Source: Echiichthys vipera
Taxonomy: Eukaryota > Chordata > Actinopteri > Perciformes > Trachinidae
Direction: 5' to 3'
NCBI GenBank assembly: GCA_963691815.1
Contig: OY829662.1
Location: 21,402,276-21,466,275 of the forward strand
Length of the DNA: 64,000 bases
Part shown: positions 11,625 to 25,307 of the stretch, piece after piece
Position numbering within the stretch: the first letter of the stretch is position 1
Layout of the letters: the number at the start of each line of letters is the position of its first letter
Made by a program: the position numbers and the translations under genes
Notes under the pieces: model-generated
Seen by the model: the letters and a program-made list of their open reading frames with translations, nothing else
Databases searched by the model: none
Told to the model about the DNA's origin: nothing

Positions 11625-12710
11625 GTATACAGAAACCCCACTTACACACCGTTTGACTCTCACCACCCCTTGGAACACAAGCTTGGAGTTATCAGAACAC
11701 TGCAGCACAGAGCTGATAAAGTACCCTCCAGCTCACAGGCCCAAAGGGAAGAACGCAAGCACCTGAGAGGCTCCCTCACAACTTGTGGCTACCCCAGCTG
11801 GACCTTTCTGAAAACAGCAGCTGCTTCCAGAAAGAAGAAGTTGAGAAAGAAAAAGAAATCAAGAGAAACAACATAGTCGTTCCGTATGTGGCTGGGGTAT
11901 CAGAGAAACTGTGGAGGGTCTTCAACAAACACAGCATCCCTGTGTATTTCAAACCCAGTAACACACTCAGACAGAGACTTGTACATCCCAAGGACAGAAC
12001 AGCACACACCCACAAAAGCAATCTGCTTCATGCTGTCCAATGCAACGAGGAATGCAAAGATCTTTACATTGGGGAAACAAAACAACCACTGCATAAACAC
12101 ATGACCCAACACAGGCCTGCACTCCGCTGTCCACTTAACATCTCAAGGAGAAAGCCCACTCCTTTAAGGACAACAGTGTCAACATCCTGGACAGAGAGGA
12201 CAGATGGTTTGAAAGAGGAGTAAAAGAAGCCATCTATGTAAAATTAGAGAAACCATCTCTAAACAGAGGAGGAGGTCTGAGACACCACTTATCTTCAATT
12301 TATAATGCAGCCCTTTCATCCCTTCCCAAGAGATTCAACAATCTAACCTGAAGAACAGCTGTTCGCAAAGGGCCTCCGGCGACTCCAACGACTGTCGTCA
12401 AGACTCAATAGAGCACTACCAAAGTCGAAACCAACTTCCCAACAACAACTGCCACTCTAACGACGGTCGTTGGCACTTTGGAGCACAAAGGGTCCCAGGG
12501 ACATCATTGGCCTTGTGAGAGGTTAAATACTGGGATCTCCACACCAGTTAATTGGATCAGTCCCAGCCTGGTCAGATGCATACATGAACTGATGAAGCCT
12601 CTTCGATGAGAGGTGAAACCTCTTCCTAGACAAATAACCAAGTCCAGTTGCTTTTGACTGAAATTGCTTTGAGGATGACGATGACCTGGACAAATGAGAA
12701 TATTCACAGG
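11625..12710 (+). mobile_element. PLE remnant, unit 9
   Basis: A 7-nt deletion in the linker (AAGAAGTTGAG variant) splits the frame; the second half stays open to 12223. The linker deletion is shared with units 14, 20 and 23. Hammerhead-like core at 12586-12625. Confidence 0.85.
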
Positions 12711-12885
12711 CTAAAATCTATGAATGGTTACAGCGATTTAAATCTTACTCTAGATGTTGAGGGTGAATGAGCCTTCCTCTACTTAGTACCACTACGATTA
12801 AAACATTCTCCACATACTCTGTTAGCAAGAAAGTTTTTAGAAGGTTGAGCTGACCTATAAAGTACCAATTATACCATTAATACCG

Positions 12886-12957
12886 GGCCTTGTGGCGCAA
12901 TGGTAGCGCGTCTGACTCCAGATCAGAAGGTTATGTGTTCAAATCACATCAGGGTCA
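12886..12957 (+). tRNA. tRNA-Trp (CCA), unit 10
   Basis: Consensus copy. TATA-like box at 12856-12862. Confidence 0.9.
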
Positions 12958-12996
12958 CAAAACAGTAAAGACCTACCAATCTCTTTAAATGTATGG

Positions 12997-14060
12997 GTAT
13001 ACAGAAACCCCACTTACACACCGTTTGACTCTCACCACCCCTTGGAACACAAGCTTGGAGTTATCAGAACACTGCAGCACAGAGCTGATAAAGTACCCTC
13101 CAGCTCACAGGCCCAAAGGGAAGAATGCAAGCACCTGAGAGGCTCCCTCACAACTTGTGGCTACCCCAGCTGGACCTTTCTGAAAACAGCAGCTGCTTCC
13201 AGAAAGAAGACCAAAGTGGTTGAGAAAGAAAAAGAAATCAAGAGAAATAACATAGTCGTTCCGTATGTGGCTGGGGTATCAGAGAAACTGTGGAGGGTCT
13301 TCAACAAACACAGCATCCCTGTGTAATTTAAACCCAGTAACACACTCAGACTTGAACATCCCAAGGACAATACAGCACACACCCACAAAAGCAATCTGCT
13401 TCATGCTGTCCAATGCAACGAGGAATGCAAAGATCTCTACATTGGGGAAACAAAACAACCTCTGCATAAACACATGACCCAACACAGGCCTGCACTCCGC
13501 TGTCCACTTAACATCTCAAGGAGAAAGCCCACCCCTTTGAGGACAACAGTGTCAACATCCTGGACAGAGAGGACAGATGGTTTGAAAGAGGAGTAAAAGA
13601 AGCCATCGCTAAACAGAGGAGGAGGTCTGAGACACCACTTATCTTCAATTTATAATGCAGCCCTTCCATCCCTTCCCAAGAGATTCAACAATCTAACCTC
13701 AAGAACAGCTGTTCACAAAGGGCCTCCGGCGACTCCAACGACTGTCGTCAAGACTCAATAGAGCACTACCAAAGTCGAAACCAACTTCCCACCAACGACT
13801 GCCACTCTAACGACGGTCGTTGGCACTTTGGAGCACAAAGGGTCCCAGGGACATCATTGGCCTTGTGAGAGGTTAAATACTGGGATCTCCACACCAGTTA
13901 ATTGGATCAGTCCCAGCCTGGTCAGATGCATACATGAACTGATGAAGCCTCTTCGATGAGAGGTGAAACCTCTTCCTAGACAAATAACCAAGTCCAGTTG
14001 CTTTTGACTGAAATTGCTTTGAGGATGACGATGACCTGGACAAATGAGAATATTCACAGG
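12997..14060 (+). mobile_element. PLE remnant, unit 10
   Basis: Stop after HSIPV; 24-bp segment absent near 13606. Hammerhead-like core at 13936-13975. Confidence 0.85.
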
Positions 14061-14235
14061 CTAAAATCTATGAATGGTTACAGCGATTTAAATCTTACTC
14101 TAGATGTTGAGGGTGAATGAGCCTTCCTCTACTTATTACCACTACGATTAAAACATTCTCCACATACTCTGTTAGCAAGAAAGTTTTTAGAAGGTTGAGC
14201 TGACCTATAAAGTACCAATTATACCATTAATACCG

Positions 14236-14307
14236 GGCCTTGTGGCGCAATGGTAGCGCGTCTGACTCCAGATCAGAAGGTTATGTGTTCAAATCACATC
14301 AGGGTCA
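14236..14307 (+). tRNA. tRNA-Trp (CCA), unit 11
   Basis: Consensus copy. TATA-like box at 14206-14212. Confidence 0.9.
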
Positions 14308-14346
14308 CAAAACAGTGAAGACCTACCAATCTCTTTAAACGTATGG

Positions 14347-15439
14347 GTATACAGAAACCCCACTCACACACCGTTTGACTCTCACCACCCCTTGGAACAC
14401 AAGCTTGGAGTTATCAGAACACTGCAGCATAGAGCTGATAAAGTACCCTCCAGCTCACAGGCCCAAAGGGAAGAATGCAAGCACCTGAGAGGCTCCCTCA
14501 CAACTTGTGGCTACCCCAGCTGGACCTTTCTGAAAACAGCAGCTGCTTCCAGAAAGAAGACCAAAGTGGTTGAGAAAGAAAAAGAAATCAAGAGAAACAA
14601 CATAGTCGTTCCGTATGTGGCTGGGGTATCAGAGAAACTGTGGAGGGTCTTCAACAAACACAGCATCCCTGTGTATTTCAAACCCAGTAACACACTCAGA
14701 CAGAGACTTGTACATCCCAAGGACAGAACAGCACACACCCACAAAAGCAATCTGCTTCATGCTGTCCAATGCAACGAGGAATGCAAAGATCTCTACATTG
14801 GGGAAACAAAACAACCACTGCATAAACACATGACCCAACACAGGCCTGCACTCCGCTGTCCACTTAACATCTCAAGGAGAAAGCCCACTCCTTTTAGGAC
14901 AACAGTGTCAACATCCTGGACAGAGAGGACAGATGGTTTGAAAGAGGAGTAAAAGAAGCCATCTATGTAAAATTAGAGAAACCATCTCTAAACAGAGGAG
15001 GAGGTCTGAGACACCACTTATCTTCAATTTATAATGCAGCCCTTTCATCCCTTCCCAAGAGATTCAACAATCTAACCTGAAGAACAGCTGTTCGCAAAGG
15101 GCCTCCGGCGACTCCAACGACTGTCGTCAAGACTCAATAGAGCACTACCAAAGTCGAAACCAACTTCCCAACAACAACTGCCACTCTAACGACGGTCGTT
15201 GGCACTTTGGAGCACAAAGGGTCCCAGGGACATCATTGGCCTTGTGAGAGGTTAAATACTGGGATCTCCACACCAGTTAATTGGATCAGTCCCAGCCTGG
15301 TCAGATGCATACATGAACTGATGAAGCCTCTTCGATGAGAGGTGAAACCTCTTCCTAGACAAATAACCAAGTCCAGTTGCTTTTGACTGAAATTGCTTTG
15401 AGGATGACGATGACCTGGACAAATGAGAATATTCACAGG
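14347..15439 (+). mobile_element. PLE remnant, unit 11 (186-codon frame open)
   Basis: Open frame 14392-14952 with the PTPFRTT variant; a TTTT run at 14892 is 585 nt past the tRNA. Hammerhead-like core at 15315-15354. Confidence 0.85.
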
Positions 15440-15614
15440 CTAAAATCTATGAATGGTTACAGCGATTTAAATCTTACTCTAGATGTTGAGGGTGAATGAG
15501 CCTTCCTCTACTTAGTACCACTACGATTAAAACATTCTCCACATACTCTGTTAGCAAGAAAGTTTTTAGAAGGTTGAGCTGACCTATAAAGTACCAATTA
15601 TACCATTAATACCG

Positions 15615-15686
15615 GGCCTTGTGGCGCAATGGTAGCGCGTCTGACTCCAGATCAGAAGGTTATGTGTTCAAATCACATCAGGGTCA
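15615..15686 (+). tRNA. tRNA-Trp (CCA), unit 12
   Basis: Consensus copy. TATA-like box at 15585-15591. Confidence 0.9.
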
Positions 15687-15725
15687 CAAAACAGTAAAGA
15701 CCTACCAATCTCTTTAAATGTATGG

Positions 15726-16812
15726 GTATACAGAAACCCCACTTACACACCGTTTGACTCTCACCACCCCTTGGAACACAAGCTTGGAGTTATCAGAACA
15801 CTGCAGCACAGAGCTGATAAAGTACCCTCCAGCTCACAGGCCCAAAGGGAAGAATGCAAGCACCTGAGAGGCTCCCTCACAACTTGTGGCTACCCCAGCT
15901 GGACCTTTCTGAAAACAGCAGCTGCTTCCAGAAAGAAGACCAAAGTGGTTGAGAAAGAAAAAGAAATCAAGAGAAACAACATAGTCGTTCCGTATGTGGC
16001 TGGGGTATCAGAGAAACTGTGGAGGGTCTTCAACAAACACAGCATCCCTGTGTAATTTAAACCCAGTAACACACTCAGACTTGAACATCCCAAGGACAAT
16101 ACAGCACACACCCACAAAAGCAATCTGCTTCATGCTGTCCAATGCAACGAGGAATGCAAAGATCTCTACATTGGGGAAACAAAACAACCTCTGCATAAAC
16201 ACATGACCCAACACAGGCCTGCACTCCGCTGTCCACTTAACATCTCAAGGAGAAAGCCCACTCCTTTGAGGACAACAGTGTCAACATCCTGGACAGAGAG
16301 GACAGATGGTTTGAAAGAGGAGTAAAAGAAGCCATCTATGTAAAATTAGAGAAACCATCTCTAAACAGAGGAGGAGGTCTGAGACACCACTTGTCTTCAA
16401 TTTATAATGCAGCCCATTCATCCCTTCCCAAGAAATTCAACAATCTAACCTGAAGAACAGCTGTTTGCAAAGGGCCTCCGGCGACTCCAACGACTGTCGT
16501 CAAGACTCAAAAAAGCACTACCAAAGTCGAAACCAACTTCCCACCAACGACTGCCACTCTAACGACGGTCGTTGGCACTTTGGAGCACAAAGGGTCCCAG
16601 GGACATCATTGGCCTTGTGAGAGGTTAAATACTGGGATCTCCACACCAGTTAATTGGATCAGTCCCAGCCTGGTCAGATGCATACATGAACTGATGAAGC
16701 CTCTTCGATGAGAGGTGAAACCTCTTCCTAGACAAATAACCAAGTCCAGTTGCTTTTGACTGAAATTGCTTTGAGGATGACGATGACCTGGACAAATGAG
16801 AATATTCACAGG
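15726..16812 (+). mobile_element. PLE remnant, unit 12
   Basis: C-type unit: stop after HSIPV, and the downstream variant CACTTGTC with AAGAAATTC. Hammerhead-like core at 16688-16727. Confidence 0.85.
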
Positions 16813-16987
16813 CTAAAATCTATGAATGGTTACAGCGATTTAAATCTTACTCTAGATGTTGAGGGTGAATGAGCCTTCCTCTACTTAGTACCACTACGAT
16901 TAAAACATTCTCCACATACTCTGTTAGCAAGAAAGTTTTTAGAAGGTTGAGCTGACCTATAAAGTACCAATTATACCATAAATACCG

Positions 16988-17059
16988 GGCCTTGTGGCGC
17001 AATGGTAGCGCGTCTGACTCCAGATCAGAAGGTTATGTGTTCAAATCACATCAGGGTCA
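16988..17059 (+). tRNA. tRNA-Trp (CCA), unit 13
   Basis: Consensus copy. The 5' flank reads CCATAAATACC, a variant shared with units 14, 17, 19, 20 and 23. TATA-like box at 16958-16964. Confidence 0.9.
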
Positions 17060-17098
17060 CAAAACAGTAAAGACCTACAAATCTCTTTAAATGTATGG

Positions 17099-18185
17099 GT
17101 ATACAGAAACCCCACTTACACACCGTTTGACTCTCACCACCCCTTGGAACACAAGCTTGGAGTTATCAGAACACTGCAGCACAGAGCTGATAAAGTACCC
17201 TCCAGCTCACAGGCCCAAAGGGAAGAATGCAAGCACCTGAGAGGCTCCCTCACAACTTGTGGCTACCCCAGCTGGACCTTTCTGAAAACAGCAGCTGCTT
17301 CCAGAAAGAAGACCAAAGTGGTTGAGAAAGAAAAAGAAATCAAGAGAAACAACATAGTCGTTCCGTATGTGGCTGGGGTATCAGAGAAACTGTGGAGGGT
17401 CTTCAACAAACACAGCATCCCTGTGTAATTTAAACCCAGTAACACACTCAGACTTGAACATCCCAAGGACAATACAGCACACACCCACAAAAGCAATCTG
17501 CTTCATGCTGTCCAATGCAACGAGGAATGCAAAGATCTCTACATTGGGGAAACAAAACAACCTCTGCATAAACACATGACCCAACACAGGCCTGCACTCC
17601 GCTGTCCACTTAACATCTCAAGGAGAAAGCCCACTCCTTTGAGGACAACAGTGTCAACATCCTGGACAGAGAGGACAGATGGTTTGAAAGAGGAGTAAAA
17701 GAAGCCATCTATGTAAAATTAGAGAAACCATCTCTAAACAGAGGAGGAGGTCTGAGACACCACTTGTCTTCAATTTATAATGCAGCCCATTCATCCCTTC
17801 CCAAGAAATTCAACAATCTAACCTGAAGAACAGCTGTTTGCAAAGGGCCTCCGGCGACTCCAACGACTGTCGTCAAGACTCAAAAAAGCACTACCAAAGT
17901 CGAAACCAACTTCCCACCAACGACTGCCACTCTAACGACGGTCGTTGGCACTTTGGAGCACAAAGGGTCCCAGGGAGTTCATTGGCCTTGTGAGAGGTTA
18001 AATACTGGGATCTCCACACCAGTTAATTGGATCAGTCCCAGCCTGGTCAGATGCATACATGAACTGATGAAGCCTCTTCGATGAGAGGTGAAACCTCTTC
18101 CTAGACAAATAACCAAGTCCAGTTGCTTTTGACTGAAATTGCTTTGAGGATGACGATGACCTGGACAAATGAGAATATTCACAGG
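17099..18185 (+). mobile_element. PLE remnant, unit 13
   Basis: C-type unit, nearly identical to units 12, 16-19 and 22. Hammerhead-like core at 18061-18100. Confidence 0.85.
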
Positions 18186-18360
18186 CTAAAATCTATGAAT
18201 GGTTACAGCGATTTAAATCTTACTCTAGATGTTGAGGGTGAATGAGCCTTCCTCTACTTAGTACCACTACGATTAAAACATTCTCCACATACTCTGTTAG
18301 CAAGAAAGTTTTTAGAAGGTTGAGCTGACCTATAAAGTACCAATTATACCATAAATACCG

Positions 18361-18432
18361 GGCCTTGTGGCGCAATGGTAGCGCGTCTGACTCCAGATCA
18401 GAAGGTTATGTGTTCAAATCACATCAGGGTCA
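18361..18432 (+). tRNA. tRNA-Trp (CCA), unit 14
   Basis: Consensus body with the CCATAAATACC flank. TATA-like box at 18331-18337. Confidence 0.9.
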
Positions 18433-18471
18433 CAAAACAGTGAAGACCTACCAATCTCTTTAAATGTATGG

Positions 18472-19523
18472 GTATACAGAAACCCCACTTACACACCGTT
18501 TGACTCTCACCACCCCTTGGAACACAAGCTTGGAGTTATCAGAACACTGCAGCACAGAGCTGATAAAGTACCCTCCAGCTCACAGGCCCAAAGGGAAGAA
18601 CGCAAGCACCTGAGAGGCTCCCTCACAACTTGTGGCTACCCCAGCTGGACCTTTCTGAAAACAGCAGCTGCTTCCAGAAAGAAGAAGTTGAGAAAGAAAA
18701 CGAAATCAAGAGAAACAACATAGTCGTTCCGTATGTGGCTGGGGTATCAGAGAAACTGTGGAGGGTCTTCAACACAGCATCCCTGTGTATTTCTAACACA
18801 CTCAGACAGAGACTTGTACATCCCAAGGACAGAACAGCACACACCCACAAAAGCAATCTGCTTCAATGCTGTCCAATGCAACGAGGAATGCAAAGATCTC
18901 TACATTGGGGAAACAAAACAACCACTGCATAAACACATGACCCAACACAGGCCTGCACTCCGCTGTCCACTTAACATCTCAAGGAGAAAGCCCACTCCTT
19001 TGATGACAACAGTGTCAACATCCTGGAAAGAGAGGACAGATGGTTTGAAAGAGGAGTAAAAGAAGCCATCGCTAAACAGAGGAGGAGGTCTGAGACACCA
19101 CTTATCTTCAATTTATAATGCAGCCCTTCCATCCCTTCCCAAGAGATTCAACAATCTAACCTCAAGAACAGCTGTTCACAAAGGGCCTCCGGCGACTCCA
19201 ACGACTGTCGTCAAGACTCAATAGAGCACTACCAAAGTCGAAACCAACTTCCCACCAACGACTGCCACTCTAACGACGGTCGTTGGCACTTTGGAGCACA
19301 AAGGGTCCCAGGGACATCATTGGCCTTGTGAGAGGTTAAATACTGGGATCTCCACACCAGTTAATTGGATCAGTCCCAGCCTGGTCAGATGCATACATGA
19401 ACTGATGAAGCCTCTTCGATGAGAGGTGAAACCTCTTCCTAGACAAATAACCAAGTCCAGTTGCTTTTGACTGAAATTGCTTTGAGGATGACGATGACCT
19501 GGACAAATGAGAATATTCACAGG
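18472..19523 (+). mobile_element. PLE remnant, unit 14
   Basis: A-type unit: 7-nt linker deletion, 4-nt deletion at CAACACAGC, one-base insertion (CTTCAATGC) and no 24-bp segment. It also has a private 8-nt deletion near 18793. Hammerhead-like core at 19399-19438. Confidence 0.85.
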
Positions 19524-19698
19524 CTAAAATCTATGAATGGTTACAGCGATTTAAATCTTACTCTAGATGTTGAGGGTGAATGAGCCTTCCTCTACTTAGT
19601 ACCACTACGATTAAAACATTCTCCACATACTCTGTTAGCAAGAAAGTTTTTAGAAGGTTGAGCTGACCTATAAAGTACCAATTATACCATTAATACCG

Positions 19699-19770
19699 GG
19701 CCTTGTGGCGCAATGGTAGCGCGTCTGACTCCAGATCAGAAGGTTATGTGTTCAAATCACATCAGGGTCA
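19699..19770 (+). tRNA. tRNA-Trp (CCA), unit 15
   Basis: Consensus copy. TATA-like box at 19669-19675. Confidence 0.9.
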
Positions 19771-19809
19771 CAAAACAGTGAAGACCTACCAATCTCTTTA
19801 AACGTATGG

Positions 19810-20902
19810 GTATACAGAAACCCCACTCACACACCGTTTGACTCTCACCACCCCTTGGAACACAAGCTTGGAGTTATCAGAACACTGCAGCATAGAGCTG
19901 ATAAAGTACCCTCCAGCTCACAGGCCCAAAGGGAAGAATGCAAGCACCTGAGAGGCTCCCTCACAACTTGTGGCTACCCCAGCTGGACCTTTCTGAAAAC
20001 AGCAGCTGCTTCCAGAAAGAAGACCGAAGTGGTTGAGAAAGAAAAAGAAATCAAGAGAAACAACATAGTTGTTCCGTATGTGGCTGGGGTATCAGAGAAA
20101 CTGTGGAGGGTCTTCAACAAACACAGCATCCCTGTGTATTTCAAACCCAGTAACACACTCAGACAGAGACTTGTACATCCCAAGGACAGAACAGCACACA
20201 CCCACAAAAGCAATCTGCTTCATGCTGTCCAATGCAACGAGGAATGCAAAGATCTCTACATTGGGGAAACAAAACAACCACTGCATAAACACATGACCCA
20301 ACACAGGCCTGCACTCCGCTGTCCACTTAACATCTCAAGGAGAAAGCCCACTCCTTTTAGGACAACAGTGTCAACATCCTGGACAGAGAGGACAGATGGT
20401 TTGAAAGAGGAGTAAAAGAAGCCATCTATGTAAAATTAGAGAAACCATCTCTAAACAGAGGAGGAGGTCTGAGACACCACTTATCTTCAATTTATAATGC
20501 AGCCCTTTCATCCCTTCCCAAGAGATTCAACAATCTAACCTGAAGAACAGCTGTTCGCAAAGGGCCTCCGGCGACTCCAACGACTGTCGTCAAGACTCAA
20601 TAGAGCACTACCAAAGTCGAAACCAACTTCCCAACAACAACTGCCACTCTAACGACGGTCGTTGGCACTTTGGAGCACAAAGGGTCCCAGGGACATCATT
20701 GGCCTTGTGAGAGGTTAAATACTGGGATCTCCACACCAGTTAATTGGATCAGTCCCAGCCTGGTCAGATGCATACATGAACTGATGAAGCCTCTTCGATG
20801 AGAGGTGAAACCTCTTCCTAGACAAATAACCAAGTCCAGTTGCTTTTGACTGAAATTGCTTTGAGGATGACGATGACCTGGACAAATGAGAATATTCACA
20901 GG
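19810..20902 (+). mobile_element. PLE remnant, unit 15 (186-codon frame open)
   Basis: B-type unit: open frame 19855-20415 with the KTEVV variant. The protein is identical to that of unit 21, 8217 bp away. Hammerhead-like core at 20778-20817. Confidence 0.85.
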
Positions 20903-21077
20903 CTAAAATCTATGAATGGTTACAGCGATTTAAATCTTACTCTAGATGTTGAGGGTGAATGAGCCTTCCTCTACTTAGTACCACTACGATTAAAACATTC
21001 TCCACATACTCTGTTAGCAAGAAAGTTTTTAGAAGGTTGAGCTGACCTATAAAGTACCAATTATACCATTAATACCG

Positions 21078-21149
21078 GGCCTTGTGGCGCAATGGTAGCG
21101 CGTCTGACTCCAGATCAGAAGGTTATGTGTTCAAATCACATCAGGGTCA
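21078..21149 (+). tRNA. tRNA-Trp (CCA), unit 16
   Basis: Consensus copy. TATA-like box at 21048-21054. Confidence 0.9.
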
Positions 21150-21188
21150 CAAAACAGTAAAGACCTACCAATCTCTTTAAATGTATGG

Positions 21189-22275
21189 GTATACAGAAAC
21201 CCCACTTACACACCGTTTGACTCTCACCACCCCTTGGAACACAAGCTTGGAGTTATCAGAACACTGCAGCACAGAGCTGATAAAGTACCCTCCAGCTCAC
21301 AGGCCCAAAGGGAAGAATGCAAGCACCTGAGAGGCTCCCTCACAACTTGTGGCTACCCCAGCTGGACCTTTCTGAAAACAGCAGCTGCTTCCAGAAAGAA
21401 GACCAAAGTGGTTGAGAAAGAAAAAGAAATCAAGAGAAACAACATAGTCGTTCCGTATGTGGCTGGGGTATCAGAGAAACTGTGGAGGGTCTTCAACAAA
21501 CACAGCATCCCTGTGTAATTTAAACCCAGTAACACACTCAGACTTGAACATCCCAAGGACAATACAGCACACACCCACAAAAGCAATCTGCTTCATGCTG
21601 TCCAATGCAACGAGGAATGCAAAGATCTCTACATTGGGGAAACAAAACAACCTCTGCATAAACACATGACCCAACACAGGCCTGCACTCCGCTGTCCACT
21701 TAACATCTCAAGGAGAAAGCCCACTCCTTTGAGGACAACAGTGTCAACATCCTGGACAGAGAGGACAGATGGTTTGAAAGAGGAGTAAAAGAAGCCATCT
21801 ATGTAAAATTAGAGAAACCATCTCTAAACAGAGGAGGAGGTCTGAGACACCACTTGTCTTCAATTTATAATGCAGCCCATTCATCCCTTCCCAAGAAATT
21901 CAACAATCTAACCTGAAGAACAGCTGTTTGCAAAGGGCCTCCGGCGACTCCAACGACTGTCGTCAAGACTCAAAAAAGCACTACCAAAGTCGAAACCAAC
22001 TTCCCACCAACGACTGCCACTCTAACAACGGTCGTTGGCACTTTGGAGCACAAAGGGTCCCAGGGAGTTCATTGGCCTTGTGAGAGGTTAAATACTGGGA
22101 TCTCCACACCAGTTAATTGGATCAGTCCCAGCCTGGTCAGATGCATACATGAACTGATGAAGCCTCTTCGATGAGAGGTGAAACCTCTTCCTAGACAAAT
22201 AACCAAGTCCAGTTGCTTTTGACTGAAATTGCTTTGAGGATGACGATGACCTGGACAAATGAGAATATTCACAGG
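21189..22275 (+). mobile_element. PLE remnant, unit 16
   Basis: C-type unit. It carries the private change CTAACAACGG near 22025, shared with unit 18 (near 24771). Hammerhead-like core at 22151-22190. Confidence 0.85.
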
Positions 22276-22450
22276 CTAAAATCTATGAATGGTTACAGCG
22301 ATTTAAATCTTACTCTAGATGTTGAGGGTGAATGAGCCTTCCTCTACTTAGTACCACTACGATTAAAACATTCTCCACATACTCTGTTAGCAAGAAAGTT
22401 TTTAGAAGGTTGAGCTGACCTATAAAGTACCAATTATACCATAAATACCG

Positions 22451-22522
22451 GGCCTTGTGGCGCAATGGTAGCGCGTCTGACTCCAGATCAGAAGGTTATG
22501 TGTTCAAATCACATCAGGGTCA
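22451..22522 (+). tRNA. tRNA-Trp (CCA), unit 17
   Basis: Consensus copy. TATA-like box at 22421-22427. Confidence 0.9.
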
Positions 22523-22561
22523 CAAAACAGTAAAGACCTACCAATCTCTTTAAATGTATGG

Positions 22562-23648
22562 GTATACAGAAACCCCACTTACACACCGTTTGACTCTCAC
22601 CACCCCTTGGAACACAAGCTTGGAGTTATCAGAACACTGCAGCACAGAGCTGATAAAGTACCCTCCAGCTCACAGGCCCAAAGGGAAGAATGCAAGCACC
22701 TGAGAGGCTCCCTCACAACTTGTGGCTACCCCAGCTGGACCTTTCTGAAAACAGCAGCTGCTTCCAGAAAGAAGACCAAAGTGGTTGAGAAAGAAAAAGA
22801 AATCAAGAGAAACAACATAGTCGTTCCGTATGTGGCTGGGGTATCAGAGAAACTGTGGAGGGTCTTCAACAAACACAGCATCCCTGTGTAATTTAAACCC
22901 AGTAACACACTCAGACTTGAACATCCCAAGGACAATACAGCACACACCCACAAAAGCAATCTGCTTCATGCTGTCCAATGCAACGAGGAATGCAAAGATC
23001 TCTACATTGGGGAAACAAAACAACCTCTGCATAAACACATGACCCAACACAGGCCTGCACTCCGCTGTCCACTTAACATCTCAAGGAGAAAGCCCACTCC
23101 TTTGAGGACAACAGTGTCAACATCCTGGACAGAGAGGACAGATGGTTTGAAAGAGGAGTAAAAGAAGCCATCTATGTAAAATTAGAGAAACCATCTCTAA
23201 ACAGAGGAGGAGGTCTGAGACACCACTTGTCTTCAATTTATAATGCAGCCCATTCATCCCTTCCCAAGAAATTCAACAATCTAACCTGAAGAACAGCTGT
23301 TTGCAAAGGGCCTCCGGCGACTCCAACGACTGTCGTCAAGACTCAAAAAAGCACTACCAAAGTCGAAACCAACTTCCCACCAACGACTGCCACTCTAACG
23401 ACGGTCGTTGGCACTTTGGAGCACAAAGGGTCCCAGGGAGTTCATTGGCCTTGTGAGAGGTTAAATACTGGGATCTCCACACCAGTTAACTGGATCAGTC
23501 CCAGCCTGGTCAGATGCATACATGAACTGATGAAGCCTCTTCGATGAGAGGTGAAACCTCTTCCTAGACAAATAACCAAGTCCAGTTGCTTTTGACTGAA
23601 ATTGCTTTGAGGATGACGATGACCTGGACAAATGAGAATATTCACAGG
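22562..23648 (+). mobile_element. PLE remnant, unit 17
   Basis: C-type unit. The tail variant GTTAACTGG near 23486 is shared only with unit 19. Hammerhead-like core at 23524-23563. Confidence 0.85.
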
Positions 23649-23823
23649 CTAAAATCTATGAATGGTTACAGCGATTTAAATCTTACTCTAGATGTTGAGG
23701 GTGAATGAGCCTTCCTCTACTTAGTACCACTACGATTAAAACATTCTCCACATACTCTGTTAGCAAGAAAGTTTTTAGAAGGTTGAGCTGACCTATAAAG
23801 TACCAATTATACCATTAATACCG

Positions 23824-23895
23824 GGCCTTGTGGCGCAATGGTAGCGCGTCTGACTCCAGATCAGAAGGTTATGTGTTCAAATCACATCAGGGTCA
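23824..23895 (+). tRNA. tRNA-Trp (CCA), unit 18
   Basis: Consensus copy. TATA-like box at 23794-23800. Confidence 0.9.
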
Positions 23896-23934
23896 CAAAA
23901 CAGTAAAGACCTACCAATCTCTTTAAATGTATGG

Positions 23935-25021
23935 GTATACAGAAACCCCACTTACACACCGTTTGACTCTCACCACCCCTTGGAACACAAGCTTGGAGTT
24001 ATCAGAACACTGCAGCACAGAGCTGATAAAGTACCCTCCAGCTCACAGGCCCAAAGGGAAGAATGCAAGCACCTGAGAGGCTCCCTCACAACTTGTGGCT
24101 ACCCCAGCTGGACCTTTCTGAAAACAGCAGCTGCTTCCAGAAAGAAGACCAAAGTGGTTGAGAAAGAAAAAGAAATCAAGAGAAACAACATAGTCGTTCC
24201 GTATGTGGCTGGGGTATCAGAGAAACTGTGGAGGGTCTTCAACAAACACAGCATCCCTGTGTAATTTAAACCCAGTAACACACTCAGACTTGAACATCCC
24301 AAGGACAATACAGCACACACCCACAAAAGCAATCTGCTTCATGCTGTCCAATGCAACGAGGAATGCAAAGATCTCTACATTGGGGAAACAAAACAACCTC
24401 TGCATAAACACATGACCCAACACAGGCCTGCACTCCGCTGTCCACTTAACATCTCAAGGAGAAAGCCCACTCCTTTGAGGACAACAGTGTCAACATCCTG
24501 GACAGAGAGGACAGATGGTTTGAAAGAGGAGTAAAAGAAGCCATCTATGTAAAATTAGAGAAACCATCTCTAAACAGAGGAGGAGGTCTGAGACACCACT
24601 TGTCTTCAATTTATAATGCAGCCCATTCATCCCTTCCCAAGAAATTCAACAATCTAACCTGAAGAACAGCTGTTTGCAAAGGGCCTCCGGCGACTCCAAC
24701 GACTGTCGTCAAGACTCAAAAAAGCACTACCAAAGTCGAAACCAACTTCCCACCAACGACTGCCACTCTAACAACGGTCGTTGGCACTTTGGAGCACAAA
24801 GGGTCCCAGGGAGTTCATTGGCCTTGTGAGAGGTTAAATACTGGGATCTCCACACCAGTTAATTGGATCAGTCCCAGCCTGGTCAGATGCATACATGAAC
24901 TGATGAAGCCTCTTCGATGAGAGGTGAAACCTCTTCCTAGACAAATAACCAAGTCCAGTTGCTTTTGACTGAAATTGCTTTGAGGATGACGATGACCTGG
25001 ACAAATGAGAATATTCACAGG
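23935..25021 (+). mobile_element. PLE remnant, unit 18
   Basis: C-type unit, sister of unit 16 by the shared CTAACAACGG change. Hammerhead-like core at 24897-24936. Confidence 0.85.
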
Positions 25022-25196
25022 CTAAAATCTATGAATGGTTACAGCGATTTAAATCTTACTCTAGATGTTGAGGGTGAATGAGCCTTCCTCTACTTAGTAC
25101 CACTACGATTAAAACATTCTCCACATACTCTGTTAGCAAGAAAGTTTTTAGAAGGTTGAGCTGACCTATAAAGTACCAATTATACCATAAATACCG

Positions 25197-25268
25197 GGCC
25201 TTGTGGCGCAATGGTAGCGCGTCTGACTCCAGATCAGAAGGTTATGTGTTCAAATCACATCAGGGTCA
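25197..25268 (+). tRNA. tRNA-Trp (CCA), unit 19
   Basis: Consensus copy. TATA-like box at 25167-25173. Confidence 0.9.
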
Positions 25269-25307
25269 CAAAACAGTAAAGACCTACCAATCTCTTTAAA
25301 TGTATGG